This document shows positions 50,772-57,725 of a DNA stretch of 64,000 nt, one piece after another. A program made the translations under genes and the position numbers. Position 1 is the stretch's first letter, and the number at the start of each line of letters is the position of its first letter. Under the pieces are notes generated by a model, which made no database searches, was not told the DNA's origin, and was given only the letters and a program-made list of their open reading frames with translations. The stretch is from the NCBI GenBank assembly GCA_963707275.1, contig CAVPPH010000013.1:1-64000 (forward strand), in the 5' to 3' direction. The DNA comes from JACKBK01 sp963707275 (lineage in GTDB: Bacteria > Chloroflexota > Anaerolineae > JAAEKA01).

Positions 50772-52166
50772 TCAACCGGCCAACAGCAGGTCGATGTTCG
50801 TCAGATTTTGTGCCAGGGCTTGCAGGAAGCGGGCCGCGGGCGCACCGTCGACCACCTGGTGATTGATGGTCAGCGACAGGCCGATGTGCGGCACGAAGGC
50901 AACCTGCGGTTCGTCATTGCGAGCTGTCAGCGGCGAAGCAATCTCGACTGGCTTGAGATTGATGTTGCTGACGCCCAGAATGCCTACCTCGGGCGGGTTG
51001 AGCACGGGGGTGAAGGACTCGATCCCCAGGCCGCCGAGGTTGGTCACGGTGAATGTGCCGCCGGTCAGCTCGTCCGGGGCGATGCGGCGATCGAGACAGG
51101 CTGTTGCCAATCGTTTCGCCTCGCCGGAGATCTCCCGCAGGCTGAGCTGGCTGGCATTGCGGATCACTGGAACCATCAGGCCGCGCGGGGTGTCGACAGC
51201 CATGCCAAGCTGCACGCCGCGGTAGCGGGTCAGCGTGTCGCCCTGGAAATGCGCGTTCAGGTCGGGGTGCAGTGGCAGCGTGCGCGCCACCGCCAGCAGG
51301 ATCAGGTCGTTGATCGTGACGCCCTGCAATGCAAACGACTCGGAGCTGGCCTTGAAGCGGGCCCGCAAGGTTTGCAGCGCGCGGGCATCCGCCGACGCGT
51401 TGAGCGTCAACTGAGCCGTGGTCTGCACCGAAGCCAGCATCCGCTCAGCAATCACCCTGCGCACACCGGTCAACTTGACAATCTCGATCTCGTCGCCAAC
51501 TCCCTGCGCGATTTCTCTGGTTTCCTTCGTTTCCCTAACTTCCCTTTTTTCCTCGGCTGCAGGTTGTAAGTCGCGCGTCATCACCCGCCCGCGCGGCCCG
51601 CTGCCCTGTTGCGGAGCGACATAGCCGCCCTCGGCCAGCTTGGCCTGCGCCACTGGGCTGAGCTTGGGGCGGGCAGCCACGGCTGCCTGCACATCGCGCT
51701 CGATGATGCGGCCATTCGGTCCGCTGCCGGTCAGCAGCGCCGGGTCCACGCCTTCGCGCTTCGCCAGACTCCTGGCCCGCGGCGACACAGCCAGCCGGCC
51801 CGAACTTGCCTCGGTGCTGTCTGCCGCCGGTGCTGTTGTGGCCACGGTGGTGGATACCCGTGCTACTTCGGCGGCTTGGGCCGTTTCCGCAACTATATGG
51901 CCCGGCAACAGCGCGCTGAAATCCTCACCCGGCTCGCCGATGGCCGCGTAGGGCATCTGCACCGGCACCTCGTCGCCGGCCGCGTAGAACTGCGCCAGCA
52001 ATGCGCCGGACTCAGGACTGGTCACCTCCACCACCGCCTTGTCGGTCTCCACGTCGCACAGCACGTCGCCCTCGGCAATCGGCTCTCCGACCGCCTTCTT
52101 CCATTCGACAATGATGCAACTTTCCACTGAGTTGCCCAGCTTGGGCATGATCGCCGCTATGGCCAT
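50772..52166 (-). CDS. E2 component (dihydrolipoamide acyltransferase) of a 2-oxoacid dehydrogenase complex
   Basis: 464 residues, intact. Lipoyl domain (1-75): MPKLGNSVESCIIVEWKKAV, VLCDVETDKAVVEVTSPESG with the lipoylated Lys in DKA. Two E3/E1-binding domains: LAVSPRARSLAKREGVDPAL and GSGPNGRIIERDV, then a degenerate second, LSPVAQAKLAEGGYV and GSGPRGRVMTRDL. A charged linker EEKREVRETKETREIA is encoded by a purine/pyrimidine repeat. Catalytic domain: VRRVIAERMLASVQTTAQLT, TRYRGVQLGMAVDTPRGLMV, FTVTNLGGLGIESFTPVLNP, and the active-site HQVVDGAPAARFLQAL. Just before it, VEIASPLTARNDEPQ comes from an in-frame CATTGCGAG-family repeat (50911-50949). It lies between the regulator and E1. Confidence 0.92.
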   Translation of the reverse strand: MAIAAIMPKLGNSVESCIIVEWKKAVGEPIAEGDVLCDVETDKAVVEVTSPESGALLAQFYAAGDEVPVQMPYAAIGEPGEDFSALLPGHIVAETAQAAEVARVSTTVATTAPAADSTEASSGRLAVSPRARSLAKREGVDPALLTGSGPNGRIIERDVQAAVAARPKLSPVAQAKLAEGGYVAPQQGSGPRGRVMTRDLQPAAEEKREVRETKETREIAQGVGDEIEIVKLTGVRRVIAERMLASVQTTAQLTLNASADARALQTLRARFKASSESFALQGVTINDLILLAVARTLPLHPDLNAHFQGDTLTRYRGVQLGMAVDTPRGLMVPVIRNASQLSLREISGEAKRLATACLDRRIAPDELTGGTFTVTNLGGLGIESFTPVLNPPEVGILGVSNINLKPVEIASPLTARNDEPQVAFVPHIGLSLTINHQVVDGAPAARFLQALAQNLTNIDLLLAG

Positions 52167-52197
52167 AGGTTTACCTCACGGAATGATTGGGATTCAC

Positions 52198-52254
52198 GGT
52201 TCGTAGTGGGCGCTTCAGCGCCCCGGAACGGTGCTGAAGCGCCTACTACGAACC
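52198..52254. repeat. Palindrome GGTTCGTAGT...ACTACGAACC
   Basis: GGTTCGTAGTGGGCGCTTCA (52198 on) and its inverse GCTGAAGCGCCTACTACGAA (52233 on, to 52254), loop of about 14 bases; sits in the gap between the regulator and the E2 gene. Confidence 0.8.
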
Positions 52255-52262
52255 AGAGTAAG

Positions 52263-53036
52263 TCAGACTTGCAGGACGTTGACACCGGCCGCACGCGCCT
52301 GTGCCAGCAAGTCTGCCGGCGCGTCGCAGTCGGTGATGATGGTGTCGATCTGGCTCAGCGACGCAAAGGAGGCGAGACCAACCCGTCCCCATTTGGTGGC
52401 GTCCAGCACTGCGAAAACCTGGCGACACATCGCAGCCAGCTCGCGTTTGACATCCGCTTCGTCGGCGCTGACATCGGTCAGCCCCTCATCCAGCGTGATG
52501 CCGTGGGCGCCGAAGAAGCCCTTCTGGATGTTGAATTGGCTCACGTAGGCCAGCCCGTCGGTTCCCACCAGCGAAAACGTGTCGCGGCGCAGCCGTCCGC
52601 CCGGCATCACGACCTCCAGATTGGGGGCGTCGGTCAACTCTTGCACGATGGCGATGCTGTTGGTGATGACGGTGACGAAGCGGTGGTGGGTCAAATGGCG
52701 GGCGATGGCCAGTGCGGTGCTGCTGGTGTCGAGGAAGATCGCGTCGCCGTCCTCGATCTGCGCAGCGCCGGCCTCACCGATGTGATCTTTGGCAAGCACC
52801 TGTTCCTGGCGACGCAACGCGAGCGACAGGTCGCGCGACAGCCGGTTGGCCGGAATCGCGCCGCCGTGGGTGCGGACCACCAGCCCCTGCTCAGCCAGCG
52901 CCTGCAGGTCGCCGCGGATAGTCACCTCTGACACGTCGAATGCCTGGCTCAGCTCGGCCACCGAGGCGCGGCCGTCGCGCTGGACGCGGTCGTGGATATC
53001 GTTTCGTCGTTCCTGGGCTGACTGGTTGGTGGACAC
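52263..53036 (-). CDS. DeoR/GlpR-family transcriptional regulator
   Basis: 257 residues, intact. Helix-turn-helix: RRNDIHDRVQRDGRASVAEL, SQAFDVSEVTIRGDLQALAE, GLVVRTHGGAIPANR; sensor: DAIFLDTSSTALAIARHLTH, VTVITNSIAIVQELTDA, VVMPGGRLRRDTFSLVG, KGFFGAHGITLDEGLTDVS, VFAVLDATKWGRVGLASFAS. GTG start at 53036. It leads the E2-E1 operon and faces the glycerol-1-phosphate dehydrogenase gene, so it may control both. The sensor family usually binds a phosphorylated sugar or glycerol phosphate. Confidence 0.9.
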   Translation of the reverse strand: MSTNQSAQERRNDIHDRVQRDGRASVAELSQAFDVSEVTIRGDLQALAEQGLVVRTHGGAIPANRLSRDLSLALRRQEQVLAKDHIGEAGAAQIEDGDAIFLDTSSTALAIARHLTHHRFVTVITNSIAIVQELTDAPNLEVVMPGGRLRRDTFSLVGTDGLAYVSQFNIQKGFFGAHGITLDEGLTDVSADEADVKRELAAMCRQVFAVLDATKWGRVGLASFASLSQIDTIITDCDAPADLLAQARAAGVNVLQV

Positions 53037-53044
53037 GTGATGAC

Positions 53045-53097
53045 TTTCGTTTACTTTCGAATGGTTTCATTGTACGACGATGCGTAAGAAAAGTCAA
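53045..53097 (-). promoter_or_regulatory. Promoter and phased operator of the DeoR/GlpR-type regulator operon
   Basis: Minus strand: TTGACT (53097-53092), 17-base spacer, TACAAT (53074-53069). Just downstream, TTTCG/TTTCG/TTTCA recur every 10 bases on the plus strand (53045, 53055, 53065), the helical spacing and sequence type bound by DeoR/GlpR repressors. Confidence 0.7.
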
Positions 53098-53115
53098 GAG
53101 TTTGGCGGACGAGTT

Positions 53116-53144
53116 TTGCCCGAAATTTGATGTGTCGTTATGAT
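53116..53144 (+). promoter_or_regulatory. Candidate promoter of the glycerol-1-phosphate dehydrogenase gene
   Basis: TTGCCC (53116-53121), 17-base spacer, TATGAT (53139-53144), about 110 bases before the ATG, back to back with the regulator promoter. Confidence 0.5.
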
Positions 53145-53252
53145 ATATGTCCAACAGGTGACCGGCACGCTACTCAGTGGTACGCGTGGGTGACCAACCT
53201 GCCGTCGCAACCAGCCAAATCCTCGAATCTCATACCAGAAAGAACTTACGCC

Positions 53253-54497
53253 ATGAGCGAACTTCCCGTTGTCATCGCCCCCGACGCCGTCCCAGCGTTG
53301 ATCGACTACCTTCACAGCCATCAGATCGACCGCGTTACCCTGGTGGCTGACCACAATACCTGGCGCGTCCTTGGCCAACGAACGGCTGGCGCGCTGGCGG
53401 ATGCAGCTATCGACGTCCACACCATCCTGCTGGCAGGCGGTGAGGTCACACCGGACGAGCAATCCATCGTCGAGGTGCTGCTGGCCGCCGGTCGCGAGCA
53501 GCGATTGTATCTGGCCGTCGGCTCGGGTACCATCACCGACATCACGCGTTTCGCCAGCCACCGAACGGGCAACGATTTCATCTCGCTGCCGACTGCGCCC
53601 TCGGTGGATGCTTACACATCTACCGGTTCCTCGCTGATCCTGCGCGGGCTGAAGCAAAGCGTCTACAGCCAGGCGCCTGTGGCGGTTTTCGCTGATCTGG
53701 ACACGTTGTGCGCGTCGCCGCGGCCGATGATAGCGGCCGGTTTCGGCGATGTGGTGGCCAAGTTCACCTCGGTGGCGGACTGGAAGCTGAGCGCGCTGCT
53801 GTGGGACGGGCCGTACAGCGAGCCGGTGGCCCAGCGGATGGAGGCGGCCCGCGATCGCTGCATGGCGCAAGCGGAGCAGGTCGGCGCAGCCGAGCCCGAG
53901 GGCATCCGTGACCTGATCGACGCGCTTATCGAAGCTGGGCTGTGCATGCTGGCGTTTGGCGGCTCGCAGCCGGCCGGCCAGTCGGAGCACTACATGTCGC
54001 ACTATCTGGAGATGAAGCTGGTGCGAGAGGGACGGCCGCCTGTGCTGCACGGCGCCAAGACCGGCATGGCCACGACGATCGTTGCCCGCTACTACGACCA
54101 GATCGCCCGGATGTCGCGGGACGAGGCGGCGCAGCGGTTGGCCGCGTCCTCGTTGCCTGACCGTGAAGAGGAGATCGATCGCATTCGCTACGCGTTCGGC
54201 GACCTGACTGACGGCTTGATCGTGGAGCAGGCGGACTTTTTGGACATGACCGAGGGTCGCTGGGAGGATCTGAAGCAGCGTATTCTGGAACGCTGGTCAG
54301 AAGTGCAGGCTGTGGCGCGCGAGGTGCCGTCGCCGGAAGCGCTAACCGGCCTGCTGGAAACGGCCGGCGGCACGGCCGACTACCGCGTGTTGGGCCTCGG
54401 TGACGAGGAGATGGCGCTCGCGGAGGTCTACGGTCATTACGTACGCAACCGGTTCACAGCGATGAAGCTTAGCCGCGTGCTGGGGCTGCTGGAATAA
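53253..54497 (+). CDS. sn-Glycerol-1-phosphate dehydrogenase (EgsA/AraM family)
   Basis: Iron/zinc-dependent NAD(P) dehydrogenase making sn-glycerol 1-phosphate from dihydroxyacetone phosphate; 414 residues, intact. Seen: LVADHNTWRVLGQRTAGALA, ILLAGGEVTPDEQSIVEVL, AVGSGTITDITRFASHRTGN (NAD loop), FISLPTAPSVDAYTSTGSSL (metal Asp), AGFGDVVAKFTSVADWKLSA, QSEHYMSHYLEM (metal His) and LHGAKTGMATTIV (metal His). The length and HYMSHYLEM block match AraM-type bacterial enzymes more than archaeal ones. ATG 53253 has only a weak ribosome site. Divergent from a DeoR-type regulator. A role in unusual lipids or in sugar breakdown is possible. Confidence 0.9.
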   Translation: MSELPVVIAPDAVPALIDYLHSHQIDRVTLVADHNTWRVLGQRTAGALADAAIDVHTILLAGGEVTPDEQSIVEVLLAAGREQRLYLAVGSGTITDITRFASHRTGNDFISLPTAPSVDAYTSTGSSLILRGLKQSVYSQAPVAVFADLDTLCASPRPMIAAGFGDVVAKFTSVADWKLSALLWDGPYSEPVAQRMEAARDRCMAQAEQVGAAEPEGIRDLIDALIEAGLCMLAFGGSQPAGQSEHYMSHYLEMKLVREGRPPVLHGAKTGMATTIVARYYDQIARMSRDEAAQRLAASSLPDREEEIDRIRYAFGDLTDGLIVEQADFLDMTEGRWEDLKQRILERWSEVQAVAREVPSPEALTGLLETAGGTADYRVLGLGDEEMALAEVYGHYVRNRFTAMKLSRVLGLLE

Positions 54498-54506
54498 CGG
54501 GCCGGT

Positions 54507-54611
54507 GCTGGCTCGGTCCGAGACCGGCCATAGCGGCTCGCAAAACGTGAACACGTGAAACGTGATCTCGCTTTGTCAGGCTGGCTCTCACGTTTTACGC
54601 TTCACGTTTCA
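54507..54611. repeat. Two dispersed elements after the dehydrogenase gene
   Basis: 54507-54534 (GCTGGCTCGGTCCGAGACCG and beyond) is a one-armed relative of the inverted repeat at 8192-8262. 54551-54610 is another palindrome: ACACGTGAAACGTGA facing TCACGTTTTACGCTTCACGT. No gene in 54498-54655. Confidence 0.75.
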
Positions 54612-54655
54612 GCCCGGGGTCGCAGCATATCTCGAAAGATGCCCAGGCTTCGAAG

Positions 54656-55120
54656 TTATGGTCGAGCGGGGGGCTGGATGATCTCCAGCGTGATGTCGTC
54701 AGGGTCGAGGAAATAGCAGGTGAAACCGCCGCGGTTGATGCCGGCCTCGATGGCCACCGGGTCGCTGCGGAAGCGCACGCCCAGCGCTGTCATGCGCGCG
54801 TGTTCGGCGTGGATGTCGTCCACCTGAAACGCCAGATGCGCCGTGCCGGGGTTGAGGGTCCGGGTGTCAACCGTGACGCCCTTGGGGGCAACGTATTCCA
54901 CCAGTTCCAGAATGTGGCCGGAGCGGGGCGTTGGCAGACCGGGTATCCTGAACTGCGCGACCTTCAGGTGGGCATCGGGGTAGCCGACGAACTTGCGCGT
55001 GTAGGCGTTGGCCTGCTCCTGGGTGTGGACCAGCTCCATGCCCAGCACATCGCGGTAGAAGTGAATAGACTGATCGATGTCGCTGACGGTGAAGCTAAAG
55101 TGCCAGGTGTTGATGAGCAC
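54656..55120 (-). CDS. VOC family protein (glyoxalase-like)
   Basis: 154 residues, intact, one or two VOC repeats: TWHFSFTVSDIDQSIHFYRD, VLGMELVHTQEQ, HILELVEYVAPKG and NPGTAHLAFQVDDIHAEHAR, FRSDPVAIEAG, GFTCYFLDPDDITLEIIQP. The His of HFSF, Glu of LELVEY, His of AHLAF and Glu of TLEIIQ are the usual metal set of glyoxalase-like enzymes, all present. GTG start at 55120 follows AGGAG by seven bases; the longer frame upstream runs into the lyase gene. Directly downstream of the lyase gene in one operon. Substrate not readable. Confidence 0.85.
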   Translation of the reverse strand: MLINTWHFSFTVSDIDQSIHFYRDVLGMELVHTQEQANAYTRKFVGYPDAHLKVAQFRIPGLPTPRSGHILELVEYVAPKGVTVDTRTLNPGTAHLAFQVDDIHAEHARMTALGVRFRSDPVAIEAGINRGGFTCYFLDPDDITLEIIQPPARP

Positions 55121-55148
55121 GTATGATCTCCTGTTTGGTTCTTCGAGA

Positions 55149-56490
55149 TTAGGTTCCAGCAACGCGATCCACAAACAACCCGGACAAACCCGTGTACGCT
55201 TCCGGTTGTAACATGGCGTCGATTTGTTCCAGCGAGAAATGGCGTGTGACACGCTCGTCTTCGGCCAGCAGGTCGCGCAGGGGGCGTCCCTGCTCGAAAG
55301 CCAGCATCGACGCCTCGTGGACGACCTCGTGCGCAGTCTGTCTGCCCAGGTGTTCGCCCAGTTTCAGCATCACCGCCTCGGAAAGGATCAGCCCGTGCAG
55401 CGCGTTCACGTTGCGGCGCATCCGTTCCGGGTAGACGATCAGGTTCTCGATCACACGCAGCGTGTGGGCGACGGCGCCGCCGGCCAGGATGCTGGCCTCG
55501 GGCACGCAGGCCCACTCGATGTGCACCGCCGACCAGTCGCGCTCGTGCTCCGATTCCATGGCCGACAGGACCGTGTTCTGCAGGCCGCGCACCATGCGCG
55601 CCTCGGCGATGATGCCTTCGCAGATCATCGGGTTGCGTTTGTGCGGCATGGTGCTGGATCCGACCTTGCCGCGCGACGTACGGCTCTTCCAGCTCCGCCA
55701 CCTCTGACTTCTGCAAGAGGATGACCTCGTGGGCAATCTTGCTCATGGTCATGGCAATCATGGCCAGCAGCGAAACGTACTCGGCGAAGCCGTCGCGCGC
55801 CGGATGCCAGCAGATCTCCGGTACCCCCAGCCCCAGCTCTGCCATTAGCAGCCGCTGGATCTCCAGCCCTTGTTCGCCCACCGAAGCCAGCGTGCCGGCC
55901 GCGCCGGCGAACTGGCCAACCAGTATCCTCGGTGCGGCTTGCTCCAGACGCTCGATGTGCCGTCGCACCTCGGCCAGCCAGATCGCCACCTTGAACCCAA
56001 AGGTGATGGGCAGCGCATGCTGACCATGGGTGCGGCCGGGCAGGATCGTGTCCCGTTCCCGGCGGGCCAACTCAGCGAGCGCACCGGCCAGCTCGCTCAG
56101 ATCGCGCAGCAGGATGGCGTAGGCTGCCTTGACCTGCATCACCAGCCCGGTATCGGTCACGTCCTGGGTGGTCGCACCCCAGTGGACGTAGCCGCCGGCA
56201 TCGCCTTCACAGATCGACGCCAGTTGCCAGATCAGCGGCACCAGCTCGTGGGTCGTATCGTAGATGCCCTGACGCAGCGCGAGGAGGTCGATGTTCTCAA
56301 CGCGCGCCTGGCGCGTGATCTCGGCCGCAGCGCTGGCAGGCACCAGACCGACTGCCGCTTCCGCACGCGCCAGTGCCGCTTCGAAATCAAGCCAGCATTG
56401 CAGCAGCGTCTCATCGCTGAACACGGCCCGCAGCTCGTCGGTGCCGTACATGTCGCGGAAAACGATTGAGTCAATGGCGTTGGATGGCAT
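55149..56490 (-). CDS. Adenylosuccinate lyase / carboxymuconate cycloisomerase superfamily lyase (one frameshift)
   Basis: Fumarase-fold homotetrameric lyase of about 446 residues. Seen: FRDMYGTDELRAVFSDETLL, QCWLDFEAALARAEAAVGLV, YVHWGATTQDVTDTGLVMQV, ILPGRTHGQHALPITFGFKV (catalytic His), QFAGAAGTLASVGEQGLEIQ; after an indel near 55675 the signature GSSTMPHKRNPMICEGI (catalytic Ser loop) and ALHGLILSEAVMLKLGEHLG. The HGQHALPITFG and short C-terminal domain are nearer to the PcaB-like cycloisomerase group than to housekeeping PurB, and a VOC gene follows, so a role in breakdown of an organic acid is possible; PurB activity is not excluded. Confidence 0.82.
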
Positions 56491-56546
56491 GGGGCGAAAC
56501 TCGTAATGCGTAATGCGTAACCGGATGGAGTTGAAGAACTGTGTGC

Positions 56547-57638
56547 CTATGAATTGCTCAGGGCTGCGGCAAGGAGCGATGGCACAGCTCGGAGGCGGCC
56601 AATGTCGGCCAAGACTGGCACGCGGTCGGCGACGCCGAGGATCGCCCGGCTGTCATTGCGGGCCTCGCGGACGGCCTGTACGGTCAGCGCCTCGAACTGG
56701 TCGCGGTCGAAATCGGGCAGCAGCGCGTCCTGGGGGATGCCGCCCCACAGCGTAAACGCAGGTCCGGCCAACTGCCGCGCCTCGGCCAGACCAGCGTCGC
56801 TCTGCGGCGGGCCGGAGATGCCTTCGACGCCATCCACGCCGGTTTCGGCCAACGGTTGCAGCAACCTGGCGATGGGACCGCCGGTGCCGACCAGCAGCAT
56901 CTTGTCAGCGGCATGCAGCGTGTCAGCCGTGCGCCGGTAGCTGTCAGCCAGGTAACGTCGGAAGAAGGCTGGCGAGATGAACTGAGCGTCCAGATTGTCA
57001 GGCGAGACGATGATCTCGTTGGGCAGGCCGGCGATCTGTTCGACCAGGGACTGCACCTGTTGCTCCAGCACCGCCATGATTTGCTCGACCAACGCCTGGG
57101 CATCGAAGAACAGCAGCAAGCCGTCGCTCCAGCCCAGCCATTCCAGGAACACCTGGGAAAAAGGTCGCCGCGGCAGTTCCAGCGCCACTACACCGTCGTC
57201 GCCCACCTCCGCGGCTAGCCGCTCGAGTTCAGACGTGTCCAGGATATAGCGCCGAGCGGAAACGATTCGCAGCAACACGCCCAAGTCAGCTGCGGTCTTG
57301 ACGGGGAACTCGGTCTGCCACCAATCGCCGTCAGGGCCGAGGGTCCAGCATTCAGTCAGTATGCCGGCCGAGGACGCGTACCTGATGATCCGCTGATTGC
57401 CTGCTTGCGTCTTGTCAATGCTGACATCGCCCGGGTCGATGCGAAACGGTCGCACCGACAGCCAGGCCGGGACGTCCAGGCTGCGAGTTACTTCCAGCAG
57501 TGACCGGCCCTGCCAGCCAGCAGGTAGCGAGTCGCGCCCAGCGTGCCAGTCGTACCACAGCGTCAGGTTTGGCAGGTAGAGCAGTGGGCCACTATCGTCG
57601 CCGCGAAATCGCTGTAGGATGGCTTCACGTGGTTTCAT
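56547..57638 (-). CDS. Uroporphyrinogen-decarboxylase-like protein
   Basis: About 363 residues, intact, UroD/MtaA fold. MKPREAILQRFRGDDSGPLL opens it; LYLPNLTLWYDWHAGRDSLP, FRIDPGDVSIDKTQAG, GPDGDWWQTEFPVKTAADLG, EIIVSPDNLDAQFISPAFFR, DKMLLVGTGGPIARLLQPLA and FTLWGGIPQDALLPDFDRDQ follow. Catabolic members of this fold transfer methyl groups (MtaA type) rather than decarboxylate porphyrins; heme genes are absent here, and a MetE-like protein is two genes upstream, which favours methyl transfer. ATG 57638 is chosen by likeness; ATG 57653 is possible. Separated by 56 bases from the lyase gene. Confidence 0.75.
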   Translation of the reverse strand: MKPREAILQRFRGDDSGPLLYLPNLTLWYDWHAGRDSLPAGWQGRSLLEVTRSLDVPAWLSVRPFRIDPGDVSIDKTQAGNQRIIRYASSAGILTECWTLGPDGDWWQTEFPVKTAADLGVLLRIVSARRYILDTSELERLAAEVGDDGVVALELPRRPFSQVFLEWLGWSDGLLLFFDAQALVEQIMAVLEQQVQSLVEQIAGLPNEIIVSPDNLDAQFISPAFFRRYLADSYRRTADTLHAADKMLLVGTGGPIARLLQPLAETGVDGVEGISGPPQSDAGLAEARQLAGPAFTLWGGIPQDALLPDFDRDQFEALTVQAVREARNDSRAILGVADRVPVLADIGRLRAVPSLLAAALSNS

Positions 57639-57725
57639 GGCGGGTAGGCGCATGCGGGTTGTCGCTGCAACGACGGCGCCAAATGAATTCGCTGCCTGGT
57701 GCAGCCGAAGCATGCTGAAGCAAGC

